Shown here: positions 51,451 to 63,931 of the stretch, one piece after another | Position numbering within the stretch: the first letter of the stretch is position 1 | Layout: the number at the start of each line of letters is the position of its first letter | From: Flavonifractor sp. An92 | Lineage (GTDB): Bacteria > Bacillota > Clostridia > Oscillospirales > Oscillospiraceae | Length of the DNA: 64,000 bases | NCBI RefSeq assembly: GCF_002159175.1 | Contig: NZ_NFGZ01000013.1 | Coordinates: 1-64,000, forward strand | Reading direction: 5' to 3' | Notes under the pieces: model-generated | Database searches by the model: none | The model's input: the letters and a program-made list of their open reading frames with translations, nothing else | What the model was told of the DNA's origin: nothing | Translations under genes and position numbers: made by a program

Positions 51451-52307
51451 GCAGCCGAGTGAAGAATAAGCAGCCCACCAAGATGGTGCCCGTTCCCAGC
51501 CATTCCATCATCCCCGAGCGCGACATCGACAAGGCCCCCATTCTGGAGTGCCAGCACCTGGGCATCGACTTCGGCGGCCTGACCGCCGTCAACGACTTCA
51601 ACCTCACCGTGGGCCGCACCGAGATCGCGGGCCTCATCGGCCCCAACGGCGCGGGCAAGACCACCGTCTTTAACCTGCTGACCAAGGTGTACCAGCCCAC
51701 CCGCGGTACCATCCTTCTGGACGGCAAGGACACCCACGGCATGAACACCGTGCAGGTCAACCGGGCCGGTATCGCCCGTACCTTCCAGAACATCCGCCTC
51801 TTCGACAAGCTCACCGTGGAGGATAACGTGAAGATCGGCCTCCACAACCAGATCCGCTACCCCATGTGGAGCGGTGTGCTCCGTCTGCCCAGCTACTGGA
51901 AGAAGGAGAAGCTGGCCCATGAGAGCGCCATGGAGCTCCTCCACATCTTCGACATGGAGGACCTGGCCAACCATCAGGCCGGCTCCCTGCCCTACGGCGC
52001 CCAGCGCCGCCTGGAGATCGTCCGCGCCCTGGCCACCAACCCGTCCCTGCTGCTGCTGGACGAGCCGGCCGCCGGCATGAACCCCTCCGAGACCGCCGAC
52101 CTCATGGAGAACATCCTGAAGATCCGCGATACCTTCCAGATCGCCATCATGCTCATCGAGCACGACATGAGCCTGGTCATGGGCATCTGCGAGGGCATCT
52201 GCGTGCTCAACTTCGGCCAGGTCATCGCCAAGGGCACCCCGGCCGAGATCCAGGCCAACCCCAAGGTCATCGAGGCCTATCTGGGCAGTCAGAAGAAGGA
52301 GGGATGA
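51447..52307 (+). CDS. livG: Branched-chain amino-acid ABC ATPase LivG
   Basis: 286 residues. Walker A GPNGAGKTT, the LivG-specific FGGLTAVNDFNLTV start and RTFQNIRLF after the Q-loop, signature LPYGAQRRLEIVRAL, Walker B LLLDEPAAGMN and switch IEHDM. An N-terminal extension of about 30 residues precedes the ABC domain. It overlaps livM by 4 bp (ATGA) and is 4 bp from livF. Confidence 0.94.
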   Translation: MSSRVKNKQPTKMVPVPSHSIIPERDIDKAPILECQHLGIDFGGLTAVNDFNLTVGRTEIAGLIGPNGAGKTTVFNLLTKVYQPTRGTILLDGKDTHGMNTVQVNRAGIARTFQNIRLFDKLTVEDNVKIGLHNQIRYPMWSGVLRLPSYWKKEKLAHESAMELLHIFDMEDLANHQAGSLPYGAQRRLEIVRALATNPSLLLLDEPAAGMNPSETADLMENILKIRDTFQIAIMLIEHDMSLVMGICEGICVLNFGQVIAKGTPAEIQANPKVIEAYLGSQKKEG

Positions 52308-52311
52308 CGCC

Positions 52312-53013
52312 ATGCTGAAGGTCAACGACATCAATGTGTATTACGGCGCCATCCACGCCATCAAGAACATCTCCTTTGAGGTCAACGACGGCGAGATCGT
52401 CACCCTCATCGGCGCCAACGGCGCGGGCAAGACCACCACGCTGCAGACCATCTCCGGCCTGCTGCACACCCGCACCGGCTCCATCGAGTTTATGGGCAAG
52501 AACATCGTGGGCGTGCCTCCCCACAAGGTGGTGGCCCACGGCCTGGCCCAGGTCCCCGAGGGACGCCGGGTGTTCCTCCAGATGACCGTGGAGGAGAACC
52601 TGCAGATGGGCGCCTTTACCCGCCCTAACAGCGAGATCGACCCGGGCATTGCCGACGTCTACGAGCGCTTCCCCCGTCTGAAGGAGCGGCGCAAGCAGAT
52701 CGCGGGCACCCTGTCCGGCGGCGAGCAGCAGATGCTGGCTATGGGCCGCGCGCTCATGTCCAAGCCCAAGCTCCTCATGCTGGACGAGCCCTCCATGGGC
52801 CTGGCCCCCATCCTGGTGGAGCAGATCTTCGACATCATCCGGGAGCTCAACCACGCCGGCGTCACCATCCTGCTGGTGGAGCAGAACGCCCGCATGGCGC
52901 TGTCCATCGCCCACCGTGGCTACGTGCTGGAGACCGGCAAGATCGTGGCCACCGGCACCGGCGAGCAGCTGCTGGAGGACGAGGCCGTCAAGAAGGCCTA
53001 CCTGGGCGGCTAA
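52312..53013 (+). CDS. livF: Branched-chain amino-acid ABC ATPase LivF
   Basis: 233 residues, normal length. LKVNDINVYYGAIHAIKNISF start, Walker A GANGAGKTT, GLAQVPEGRRVFLQMTVEENL, signature LSGGEQQMLAMGRAL, Walker B LLMLDEPSMGLAP and LVEQN. Forms the motor with LivG. Ends at a strong terminator; the liv operon is complete (JHMGF). Confidence 0.95.
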   Translation: MLKVNDINVYYGAIHAIKNISFEVNDGEIVTLIGANGAGKTTTLQTISGLLHTRTGSIEFMGKNIVGVPPHKVVAHGLAQVPEGRRVFLQMTVEENLQMGAFTRPNSEIDPGIADVYERFPRLKERRKQIAGTLSGGEQQMLAMGRALMSKPKLLMLDEPSMGLAPILVEQIFDIIRELNHAGVTILLVEQNARMALSIAHRGYVLETGKIVATGTGEQLLEDEAVKKAYLGG

Positions 53014-53022
53014 CCCAAATAT

Positions 53023-53058
53023 AAAAACAGACCTCCCCGAGTGGGAGGTCTGTTTTTT
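53023..53058 (+). terminator. Intrinsic terminator of liv operon
   Basis: aaaacagacctcccc (53023-53037) pairs with gggaggtctgtttt (53043-53056) and runs into seven T. Confidence 0.93.
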
Positions 53059-53119
53059 TGCTAATCGTGACAGATTCGGCCTCTCTGCGTTGTTATCAGG
53101 GTGAAAGGGAGGTGAGCCT

Positions 53120-53602
53120 ATGGACGAGAAACGAGCGGAGGATCTGGTGAAGCGCCACGCCGACACCATTCTCCGCATCGGCTACACCTGGCTGGGGGAC
53201 CTGGACGACGCCAAGGATGTGTGCCAGGAGGTGCTCATCCGGCTGCTGGAGGACGGGCGGACCTTCCCCGACCCCGGCCAGGAGCGGGCCTGGGTGGTGC
53301 GCGTCACCATCAACGCCTGCAAAAACTGGAAGAAGAGTGCCTGGTTCCGCCGCCGGGCGCCGCTGGAGGAGGGGCTGCACCTGAGTGTGGAGAACCCCGA
53401 GCCGGAGGACGGTTCCCTCCTGGCGGAGGTCAACCGCCTGCCCGGCAAGTACCGGGAGGTACTCTACCTGCGCTACTATGAGGAGTACCAGGTGGGGGAG
53501 ATCGCCGAAATCCTGGGCCAGTCCCCCGCCCTGGTGAGCACCCATCTGGCCCGGGCCAAGGCCAAACTGCGGAAACGATTGGAGGGAACGTGCTATGGAT
53601 GA
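53120..53602 (+). CDS. ECF-type RNA polymerase sigma factor
   Basis: 160 residues. Region 2 (RHADTILRIGYTWLGDLDDAKDVCQEVLIRLLE) and region 4 (LPGKYREVLYLRYYEEYQVGEIAEILGQSPALVSTHLARAKAKLRKRL) are clear; regions 1 and 3 are absent, as in extracytoplasmic-function sigmas. GGGAGGTG precedes the start. It overlaps the next gene by 8 bp, which encodes its probable anti-sigma factor. Confidence 0.92.
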   Translation: MDEKRAEDLVKRHADTILRIGYTWLGDLDDAKDVCQEVLIRLLEDGRTFPDPGQERAWVVRVTINACKNWKKSAWFRRRAPLEEGLHLSVENPEPEDGSLLAEVNRLPGKYREVLYLRYYEEYQVGEIAEILGQSPALVSTHLARAKAKLRKRLEGTCYG

Positions 53603-54635
53603 GCGGTATCGAGCGGAGCTGGATCAGATCCGGCTGACGGAGGAGAGCAAGGCGGAGCTGGCCCGGGTGCTGGCCCGGCGGCAGGAGGCGGCGCCCGGGC
53701 GGACGAGACGCCCCTGGAAGCGCACCGCCCTGGTGCTGGCGGCGGTGATGGGCGTCCTGGCCCTCTACGCCGGCGCGGCGGTGCTGTCCAGCCCGGTGCT
53801 GTGGGCCTACCTGGGCGGCGGCAACGGCTATACCCAGAGCGCGGTCCAGGTCTCCGAGGGCATCACGCAAAATGGTTGGACAGTGACTGTTACCGACTGT
53901 GTGGCCGATGACTACAACCTCTGGGTGGGCCTGGAGATGACCGCCCCCGAGGGGACCCGGTTTGACCCGGAGACGGACTACACCTTTTTGGAGCAGAACG
54001 AGATGTGGGCCTGGGACCTTCAGACCGGCGGTATCTTCCGCCAGGTGGAGGACGAGGACCCAGAGGACAACAAGCTCCACTTTGTGGCACGCTCCTATCT
54101 GATTCCGGACGGGGAGCCGGAGGAGCGGGAGCTGCGGATCAGCCTGAGCCGCCTGTGCCACCGGGTGGACCAGAACGCGGAGGAGACGGGGCTGCTCTGG
54201 GCCTATGACTGTGAAGAGACCTGGGACTTTACCGTGGAGGTCCCCTATCCGGACAACGCCATCCGCCTGTATCCCAACCTGCCGGTCCACACCCTGGATG
54301 TGGATGCCACGATTACCGAGGTCATGGTCTCCCCGCTCAGCGTCTATGTGCGCATCGAGGGGGACAGCCTGAAGGGCCACCACGATTGGGTCCCCAAGAA
54401 CGCCCCTGACGGGTACTATGGTTGTGTGGAGTATCAGGAGATCACACTCTACACCACCGACGGCTCTGTGATTCCCATGAGCGACGAGATCGCGGGCAGC
54501 GCTTGCAGCGGCGGTGAGCATCCGGAGACGGAGGACGGCTATCTGCGGTTGGTCCGCCGCCCGGAGGCGGAGATCATGGATGTGGACAGCTTGGATCATC
54601 TGACCGTCTGCGGTGTGGAGATCCCCCTGCGCTGA
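53595..54635 (+). CDS. Probable membrane-anchored anti-sigma factor (DUF4179-like)
   Basis: 346 residues. Cytoplasmic N-terminal segment of about 42 residues that could bind the sigma factor (ELDQIRLTEESKAELARVLARR), one membrane helix (about 44-68), then a large extracytoplasmic beta-rich domain (VTVTDCVADDYNLWVGLEMTAPEGTRFD). The layout and the 8-bp overlap with the ECF gene fit an anti-sigma/sensor. No ZAS zinc motif is seen. The signal is unknown. Confidence 0.8.
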   Translation: MDERYRAELDQIRLTEESKAELARVLARRQEAAPGRTRRPWKRTALVLAAVMGVLALYAGAAVLSSPVLWAYLGGGNGYTQSAVQVSEGITQNGWTVTVTDCVADDYNLWVGLEMTAPEGTRFDPETDYTFLEQNEMWAWDLQTGGIFRQVEDEDPEDNKLHFVARSYLIPDGEPEERELRISLSRLCHRVDQNAEETGLLWAYDCEETWDFTVEVPYPDNAIRLYPNLPVHTLDVDATITEVMVSPLSVYVRIEGDSLKGHHDWVPKNAPDGYYGCVEYQEITLYTTDGSVIPMSDEIAGSACSGGEHPETEDGYLRLVRRPEAEIMDVDSLDHLTVCGVEIPLR

Positions 54636-54650
54636 ATTTCAAAAACCAAA

Positions 54651-54688
54651 AGCGGCGTCCGCCCTCCGAAAGGAGGGCAGACGCCGCT
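54651..54688. terminator. Bidirectional terminator between convergent genes
   Basis: agcggcgtc-gccctcc (54651-54667), a GAAA loop and ggagggc-gacgccgct (54672-54688), with an A-rich left flank that gives a U run on the minus strand. Confidence 0.88.
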
Positions 54689-54692
54689 GGCC

Positions 54693-55172
54693 TTATTCTG
54701 CCAGATTCCGCAGGGTGTCCCCGGCCAAGCGGTACACCGTCCAGTCGCTCATGGGCTCGGCACCCATGGCGCGGTAGAAGTCGATGCTGCTCTGGTTCCA
54801 GTCCAGGCACCACCACTCCATCCGCCCGCAGCCCCGCTCCACAGCAATGGCGGCCAGCCGCTTCAGCAGGGCCTTGCCGTAGCCCTTGCCCCGGTAGGCA
54901 GGGAGGACAAACAGGTCCTCCAGGTAGAGCCCGGCCCGGCCCAGGAAGGTGGAGAAATTGTGGAAAAAGAGGGCGAAGCCCACCTCCTGCCCCTCGACCA
55001 GGGCAAAGAGCACCTCGGCCTTTTTCCGGTCAAAGATCCACTCCTCCAGGGTGGCCTCATCGGCCACCACCTTGTCCAGCATCCCCTCGTAGTCGGCCAG
55101 ATCCCGGATAAAGCGGAGGATCAGGGGCACATCCTCCCGCCGGGCAAAGCGAAACGTCACATCAGGGCACAT
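54693..55172 (-). CDS. GNAT N-acetyltransferase, diamine/SSAT-like
   Basis: 159 residues. GNAT fold: FRFARREDVPLILRFIRDLADYE at the start, LYLEDLFVLPAYRGKGYGKALLKRLA (acetyl-CoA loop, RGKGYGKA) and WNQSSIDFYRAMGA. The EDLFVLPAYRG and WNQSSIDFY strings recall spermidine/spermine acetyltransferases, so a polyamine or lysine-type amine is a reasonable guess; the substrate is not proven. Convergent with the anti-sigma gene. Confidence 0.87.
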   Translation of the reverse strand: MCPDVTFRFARREDVPLILRFIRDLADYEGMLDKVVADEATLEEWIFDRKKAEVLFALVEGQEVGFALFFHNFSTFLGRAGLYLEDLFVLPAYRGKGYGKALLKRLAAIAVERGCGRMEWWCLDWNQSSIDFYRAMGAEPMSDWTVYRLAGDTLRNLAE

Positions 55173-55280
55173 CGTCTATTCGCTCCTCTCATAGTATTAT
55201 GTGGTTCCATCATACCATTGCGCCGCCGGGCAGGCAACCATTTGGCGATAGAGATCGGGGGATTCCTCCATAGAGCGTGT

Positions 55281-55642
55281 CTACTCGGCGGAAGTACCGC
55301 CGGGGGTGTCCTCGCCGGACGGGCGTCCTGCGCGGACAGCGCCCGATTTCTTTTCGCGGAAAAGAAACCGGGGAAAGAAAAGGCGGAGAGGGGAACTTCT
55401 CGTTCCCCTCTCCACTCCCCTCCAAAAGGGCGGCCTTTTTGGGGGCCGCCCCGAGCAGCAGGGTACAACGCTTTCCGGATAGGCGGAAGGCCCGGAATTG
55501 GCCACGCCAGGGTAAGGAAATCCCTCCGCAGCCAGATGGAGACCGGGGAGCGCTTTGGGGGAGTCCAGAGGGGGGTATCCCCCCTCTGGGCTTTCTTTCC
55601 CGCCGCTTTCTTTGCAAAGAAAGCGGTGCTCCCGCCGAGTAG
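55281..55642. repeat. 0.36-kb non-coding element with inverted terminal repeats and internal palindromes (MITE-like)
   Basis: The ends CTACTCGGCGG (55281-55291) and CCGCCGAGTAG (55632-55642) are perfect 11-bp inverted repeats; similarity extends to about 18 of 21 bp. Internal hairpins include gaggggaac...gttcccctc (about 55388-55410), a gggcggcc...ggccgccc pair and cagagggggg...ccccctctg. Polypurine blocks on the left (gaaaccggggaaagaaaagg) mirror tttctttcc blocks on the right. No convincing protein is encoded on either strand. The base composition differs from the neighbouring genes. A mobile non-autonomous element or a structured intergenic repeat fits. Confidence 0.6.
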
Positions 55643-55685
55643 GCGCGTCCCCCGCGCGGCCAGCGCAGTCCCCCACCGCCCAGGG

Positions 55686-55714
55686 TGGCAATTTCTCCAC
55701 AAATGTGGTATAAT
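55686..55714 (+). promoter_or_regulatory. Candidate sigma-A promoter
   Basis: TATAAT at 55709-55714 with a weak TGGCAA -35 (55686-55691, 17-bp spacer), 59 nt upstream of the HD-domain gene. Confidence 0.6.
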
Positions 55715-55772
55715 ACTCTAATACTATCGTACACGAAATAGTTGAACCACCACCCAAAGGAGGAACTATCCC

Positions 55773-56357
55773 ATGAGCGCCCAAGGGGAATTCATCGAGC
55801 TCTATCAGGCTCACATCCACCGGGAGGGGGCCGATGCCCTGCTGGATTATCTGAAAAACAAGAGCGATTTCTTTACCGCACCGGCCTCGGCCCGCTTCCA
55901 CGGCTCCTATGCCGGGGGCCTGTGCGACCACAGCGTCAACGTCTATCACTGTCTGAAGGACTACTTGGAGCGGGAGCGGGTACAGGAGCTCTACGGCCTG
56001 GAGTACAGCGAGGAGTCCATTGCCTTGGTGTCCCTGCTCCACGACGTGTGCAAGATCGGCTGCTATAAGCAGAGTACCCGCAATGTGAAGGGGCCCGACG
56101 GCAAGTGGCAGAGCGTGCCCACCTTCTTCTACGAGGACAATCTCCCCTACGGCCACGGAGAGAAGAGCGTATACATCCTCTCCGGCTTCCTGCGCCTCAC
56201 CCGGGAGGAGGCCATGGCCATCCGCTGGCACATGGGCTTCTCCGGCGACGAGGACAAGCGCCTGGTGGGCCAGGCCTTGCAGCAGTACCCCCTGGCCTTT
56301 GCCCTGAGCGTGGCGGACATGGAGGCCACTTACTTCCTGGAAGGGGAGGAGGGCTAA
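55773..56357 (+). CDS. HD-domain phosphohydrolase
   Basis: 194 residues, AAAGGAGG upstream. HD-superfamily motifs: HGSYAGGLCDHSVNVY (His), LVSLLHDVCKIG (the His-Asp pair), GHGEKSV (His) and FALSVADMEAT (Asp). Family: metal-dependent phosphohydrolase, often acting on nucleotides; the substrate is unknown. The next gene starts 3 bp after its stop, giving an operon with a MATE exporter and a shikimate-kinase-like protein. Confidence 0.87.
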   Translation: MSAQGEFIELYQAHIHREGADALLDYLKNKSDFFTAPASARFHGSYAGGLCDHSVNVYHCLKDYLERERVQELYGLEYSEESIALVSLLHDVCKIGCYKQSTRNVKGPDGKWQSVPTFFYEDNLPYGHGEKSVYILSGFLRLTREEAMAIRWHMGFSGDEDKRLVGQALQQYPLAFALSVADMEATYFLEGEEG

Positions 56358-56360
56358 GAC

Positions 56361-57758
56361 ATGGCGAAGCGAGAAAATGATCTGGGGCGGGACCCGATTG
56401 GGCCGCTGCTCCTGCGTCTGGCAGTGCCCACAGTGACCGCTCAGCTGGTCAACGCCCTCTATAACATCGTGGACCGCATGTATATCGGCCATATCGCCGG
56501 CGTGGGCGACCTGGCCCTCACCGGCCTGGGTGTGTGCTTCCCGGTCATCATGTTCGTCTCGGCCATCTCGGCCCTGGTGGGCATGGGCGGCGGTTCCCGG
56601 GCGGTGGTGCGCATGGGCGAGGGCCGCACCGAGGAGGCAAACGCCATCCTGGGCAGCTGCTCGGCACTGCTGATCCTCCTGTCCGTGCTGGTGACAGTGG
56701 GCTTCCAGCTGGTGAAGGAGCCCATGCTCCTTCTCTTCGGCGCCACCGAGAACACCATCACCTACGCCGTGGACTACCTGACCATCTACCTGTGGGGCAC
56801 CATCTTTGTGGAGATCTCTCTGGGCCTCAACTTCTTTATCACCTCCCAGGGCTTTTCCACCATCTCGATGGCCACGGTGCTCATCGGCGCCATCATCAAC
56901 ATCGTGCTGGACCCCATCTTTATCTTCGGCTTCCATATGGGGGTCAAGGGCGCGGCTCTGGCCACCATCACCGCGCAGGCGGTGTCGGCGGTGTGGGTGC
57001 TGCGTTTCCTCACCGGAAAGCGCACCAAGCTGCGCCTCCAGCGGCGGTATTTCCGCATCAAGCCCCGGGTGCTGGCTCCGGTGCTGGCCCTGGGCGTGTC
57101 CCCCTTCATCATGAACGCCACCGAGAGCCTGGTGAACATCGCCTTCAACTCCTCCCTGAAGGCCTATGGCGGAGACGCCGCCGTGGGCGCCATGACCATC
57201 TGCTCCTCGGTGATGCAGGTCTTTTTCCTCCTCCTCCAGGGTATCGCCCAGGGCGCCCAGCCCATCATCGGCTTCAACTACGGCGCGGGCAATCTGGACC
57301 GGGTGAAAAAGACCTACCGGCTGCTGCTCATCAGCGCGCTGTCGTTCAGCTGTACCGTGTGGGCGGCGCTGGAGCTCTTCCCCGGCGCTTTTGTGGCCCT
57401 CTTCAATGATAAGCCCGCGCTGGTGGATCTGGCGGTGTGGACTCTGCGGGTGTATGCCGGCGGCATGTTCATCCTGGGCATCCAGACTGCCTGTCAGCAG
57501 ACCTTCGTGGCCCTGGGTCAGGCCAAGATCTCCCTTTTCCTGGCCCTGCTGCGGAAGATCATCCTGCTCATCCCCCTCATCTACATCCTGCCCCCCTTCT
57601 TCAGCAACAAAGTGCTGGCCGTGTTCCTGGCCGAGCCCGCGGCCGATATCCTGGCGGCCACCACCACCGGATTGATGTTCCTCTGGCAATTCCCCCGCAT
57701 TCTCCGCCGCCGGGGCGAGGAGCTGGAGCATCTGCGTGAGAAAGGAGCTACCACATGA
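56361..57758 (+). CDS. MATE-family exporter
   Basis: 465 residues, 12 helices. LRLAVPTVTAQLVNALYNIVDRMYIGHIAGVGDLALTGLG at the start, MGGGSRAVVRMGEGRTEEANAILG, and QGAQPIIGFNYGAGNLDRVK in the second half are typical of the DinF/NorM-like clade. Cation-coupled export; substrate unknown. It overlaps the next gene by 4 bp (ATGA). Confidence 0.91.
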   Translation: MAKRENDLGRDPIGPLLLRLAVPTVTAQLVNALYNIVDRMYIGHIAGVGDLALTGLGVCFPVIMFVSAISALVGMGGGSRAVVRMGEGRTEEANAILGSCSALLILLSVLVTVGFQLVKEPMLLLFGATENTITYAVDYLTIYLWGTIFVEISLGLNFFITSQGFSTISMATVLIGAIINIVLDPIFIFGFHMGVKGAALATITAQAVSAVWVLRFLTGKRTKLRLQRRYFRIKPRVLAPVLALGVSPFIMNATESLVNIAFNSSLKAYGGDAAVGAMTICSSVMQVFFLLLQGIAQGAQPIIGFNYGAGNLDRVKKTYRLLLISALSFSCTVWAALELFPGAFVALFNDKPALVDLAVWTLRVYAGGMFILGIQTACQQTFVALGQAKISLFLALLRKIILLIPLIYILPPFFSNKVLAVFLAEPAADILAATTTGLMFLWQFPRILRRRGEELEHLREKGATT

Positions 57759-58255
57759 AAAACATTACCCTTATCGGTATGCCCGGCTCGGGCAAGAGCA
57801 CCCTGGGCGTCCTGCTGGCCAAGACCCTGGGCTTCGGCTTTGTGGACACCGACCTGGTGATCCAACAGCGGGAGGGCGACCTCCTGCAGAACATCCTGGA
57901 CAAGGTGGGCACCGAGGCCTTCCTGGACTTGGAGGCCGACGCCATCTGCTCGGTGGACTGCGACAAGACCGTCATCGCCCCCGGCGGCAGCGTCATCTGC
58001 CGGGAGCGGGGCATCGAGCATCTGCGGGCGCTGGGCCCGGTAGTCTACCTGCGCATCCCCTGCGACGTGCTGGAGCGGCGCATTCACAACATGGGCTCCC
58101 GGGGCATCGCCTTCCGCCCCGGCGAGACTTTAAAGGACATCTACGACTACCGTACCCCCCTCTATGAGAAGTACGCCGACATCGTGGTGGACGGGGACAA
58201 GGGCTCTCTGGAGGAGACCCTGGCCGCCGTGCTCCAGGCCCTTATCGGCATGTGA
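57755..58255 (+). CDS. Shikimate kinase-like P-loop kinase (substrate Arg not conserved)
   Basis: 166 residues, the length of AroK/AroL. P-loop GMPGSGKST, DTD after strand 2, a PGGS turn and the RTPLYEKYAD lid end are as in shikimate kinases. But the shikimate-contacting Arg of the usual GExxFRxxE motif is absent (here GTEAFLDLEADAI), and the GGG turn is PGGS. Either it uses a different small hydroxyl substrate or the motif has shifted. No other aromatic-pathway gene lies nearby, which supports caution. Confidence 0.75.
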   Translation: MKNITLIGMPGSGKSTLGVLLAKTLGFGFVDTDLVIQQREGDLLQNILDKVGTEAFLDLEADAICSVDCDKTVIAPGGSVICRERGIEHLRALGPVVYLRIPCDVLERRIHNMGSRGIAFRPGETLKDIYDYRTPLYEKYADIVVDGDKGSLEETLAAVLQALIGM

Positions 58256-58300
58256 GGACGGGGAAAAGGTTCCCCAGCCGCGCCGTTCGCCCGGTTGTAC

Positions 58301-58328
58301 TTGTATTTTTAAGAAATTGTGTTATACT
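58301..58328 (+). promoter_or_regulatory. Sigma-A-type promoter of helicase gene
   Basis: TTGTAT (58301-58306), a 16-bp spacer and TATACT (58323-58328). Confidence 0.75.
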
Positions 58329-58344
58329 AGATAGAAGTTGTCAC

Positions 58345-58382
58345 CACCATACGCCCGCAGGCCTGCCTGTGGGCGTATGGTG
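58345..58382 (+). promoter_or_regulatory. 18-bp leader hairpin upstream of DEAD-box helicase
   Basis: caccatacgcccgcaggc (58345-58362) pairs with gcctgtgggcgtatggtg (58365-58382), in the 5' untranslated region. No T run follows. It may regulate helicase expression, for example by autoregulation or temperature. Confidence 0.7.
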
Positions 58383-58430
58383 CGTCCTGCGGGCTTTGCC
58401 CCCATTTTTGAAGCAAAGGATTCGAGATAC

Positions 58431-60299
58431 ATGACTTTCCAAGACCTGGGCCTCATCGAGCCCATCCTGCGCGCTGTGGCCGATCTGGGCTATGAGCGCC
58501 CCTCCCCCATCCAGGAGAAGGCCATCCCTCCCGCGCTGGCCGGGCGGGACGTGCTGGGCTGCGCCCAGACCGGTACCGGCAAGACCTGCGCCTTTGCCAC
58601 CCCCATCCTCCAGCGCCTCCAGGGCGCGAGCGTCAAGGGCCGCCCCATCCGCGCCCTCATCCTCACCCCCACCCGGGAGCTGGCGCTCCAGATCCAGGAG
58701 AGCTTTGAGGCCTATGGCAAGAACTTAAAACTCCGCTCCGCCGTCATCTTCGGCGGCGTGGGCCAGGCCCCCCAGGTGGAGCGCCTCAAGAAGGGTGTGG
58801 ACATCCTGGTGGCCACCCCCGGGCGGCTCATCGACCTCTATCAGCAAAAGCTCCTGGACTTCGGCGGTCTGGAGATCCTGGTGCTGGACGAGGCCGACCG
58901 GATGCTGGACATGGGCTTCATCCACGACGTGAAGAAGATCCTCCAGTGGCTGCCCAAAGAGAAGCAGACCCTCTTCTTCTCCGCCACCATGCCCCCCGAG
59001 ATCACCGATCTGGTGAACTCTCTCCTCCGTGACCCGGTGAAAGTGGCAGTGGACCCGGTGTCCTCCCCAGTGAAGGTCATCCGGCAGCAGCTCTACTACG
59101 TGGACCGGGGCAACAAGACCAAGCTCCTGGCCTATCTCATCGACGCCGAGCAGGCCCCCAGCGCCCTGGTGTTCACCCGTACCAAGCACGGCGCCAACAA
59201 GGTGGCCGGCGACCTCATCAAGGCGGGCATCCCCGCCGCCGCCATCCATGGCAACAAGAGCCAGACCGCCCGTCAGCAGGCCCTGGCCGACTTCAAGAGC
59301 GGGGCCATCCGGGTGCTGGTGGCCACCGACATCGCCGCCCGGGGTCTGGACATCGAGGAGCTGAGCCACGTCTTTAACTACAACCTCCCCGACGTGCCCG
59401 AGACCTACGTCCACCGCATCGGCCGCACCGGCCGGGCGGGTCACGGCGGCACCGCCATCTCCTTCTGCGATGTGAACGAGAAGGACGAGCTCAAGTCCAT
59501 CGAAAAGCTGCTGGGCCGCGCCATCCCGGTGGTGGAGGACCACCTGTGGCCCATGGAGATCTTCGAGCCCCTGCCCAAGGACAAGAAGGGCCGGGTCATC
59601 AACCCGGAGGACGCCGAGGCCCGGGCCGCCGCCCGGGAGCGCAAGGCCGCCCGGAAGGCGAAAGAGACCAAGGAGCCGAAGGAGCCCAAGGCGGCCAAGC
59701 CCCAGAAGGCCCCCAAGGAGCCCAAGCCCGCCCCCGTGGTGGAGGAGGCTCCCGCCGCTCCCACTCCCGCCCAGAAAAAGCGCGCCCGGGGTTACCGGGC
59801 CAGCGCCACCCTGGAGGAGGCCCTGGTGGCCACCGCCCCCAAGTCCGCCCCCAAGAGCGCCAAGCGCAAGGGCGGTGAGGAGGACTTCCGCCACCCCGAT
59901 CCCCTGTCCGGCGACACCATCATGGATGCCACCGCCCGTCTGCTGGCCCCCCGGCCCCGGATGTTCCAGGACGACGCCAAGCCCCGCCGCCGCGGCGGCA
60001 AGGAGGAGCGGAGCGAGCGGAACAAGCCCGCCGCCAAAGCCTCCAAGGCGCCCAAAGCGGCCAAGGCCCCCAAGGAGACCAAGGCCCAGGAGGCCCCGGC
60101 CAAGAGCGGAACTTCCTCCCACAAGAGCAAGAAGCACGTCCCCTCTCCCCTGGAGGTGCTGGGCGGCAATAAGAAGCGCAAGCGCCGCTCCGGCGGAGGC
60201 GGTCCCCGGGAAGTGGAGCTGCGCACCGACGGCGTGAAGGACTCCACCGAGCTGTCCACCAGCCTCATGAAGCCCTACTACCTCAGCGACGACGATTAA
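58431..60299 (+). CDS. DEAD-box ATP-dependent RNA helicase with Lys/Ala/Pro-rich tail
   Basis: 622 residues from ATG 58431 (AAAGGA 10 nt upstream). All helicase motifs are present: [10 protein letters not shown] (Q), CAQTGTGKT (I), PTRELALQ (Ia), LDEADRMLD (II), FSATMP (III), TDIAARGLD (V) and [10 protein letters not shown] (VI). Closest to the RhlE/CshA group. Residues about 390-622 are low-complexity, rich in Lys, Ala and Pro, and probably disordered RNA-binding. Role: unwinding structured RNA in ribosome assembly or mRNA decay. A long hairpin sits in its leader. Confidence 0.94.
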   Translation: MTFQDLGLIEPILRAVADLGYERPSPIQEKAIPPALAGRDVLGCAQTGTGKTCAFATPILQRLQGASVKGRPIRALILTPTRELALQIQESFEAYGKNLKLRSAVIFGGVGQAPQVERLKKGVDILVATPGRLIDLYQQKLLDFGGLEILVLDEADRMLDMGFIHDVKKILQWLPKEKQTLFFSATMPPEITDLVNSLLRDPVKVAVDPVSSPVKVIRQQLYYVDRGNKTKLLAYLIDAEQAPSALVFTRTKHGANKVAGDLIKAGIPAAAIHGNKSQTARQQALADFKSGAIRVLVATDIAARGLDIEELSHVFNYNLPDVPETYVHRIGRTGRAGHGGTAISFCDVNEKDELKSIEKLLGRAIPVVEDHLWPMEIFEPLPKDKKGRVINPEDAEARAAARERKAARKAKETKEPKEPKAAKPQKAPKEPKPAPVVEEAPAAPTPAQKKRARGYRASATLEEALVATAPKSAPKSAKRKGGEEDFRHPDPLSGDTIMDATARLLAPRPRMFQDDAKPRRRGGKEERSERNKPAAKASKAPKAAKAPKETKAQEAPAKSGTSSHKSKKHVPSPLEVLGGNKKRKRRSGGGGPREVELRTDGVKDSTELSTSLMKPYYLSDDD

Positions 60300-60302
60300 A
60301 CC

Positions 60303-60336
60303 CAATGGCCCCGCCGGACGCCCCGGCGGGGCCATT
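60303..60336 (+). terminator. Intrinsic terminator-like hairpin after helicase gene
   Basis: caatggccccgccgg (60303-60317) pairs with ccggcggggccattg (60322-60336); only a short T stretch follows. Confidence 0.75.
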
Positions 60337-60376
60337 GTTCACAAAATTTGGCCTCGCTTTTGATGTGGTTTGACCA

Positions 60377-60405
60377 TTGACAGAAGGAGAAAGCTCTGTT
60401 ACTCT
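60377..60405 (+). promoter_or_regulatory. Sigma-A promoter of beta-glucoside operon
   Basis: TTGACA (60377-60382), a 17-bp spacer and TACTCT (60400-60405), about 25 nt before the RAT element. Confidence 0.7.
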
Positions 60406-60429
60406 TATTGCATCAATGAAATAGCTGTT

Positions 60430-63856
<3,427 letters not shown>

Positions 63857-63931
63857 AATAGAGAAAATAAATTCGGCCCGGCGGGGAGGTTTCCCGGCCG
63901 GGCCGAAGAACAGAGGGATGGAAGAGGCGGC

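Noticed and set aside
63872-63907. Hairpin between the glycosidase and antiterminator genes as a terminator
   Set aside because: The stem ttcggcccggc/gccgggccgaa is good but no T run follows and the next start is 25 nt away; left unassigned.
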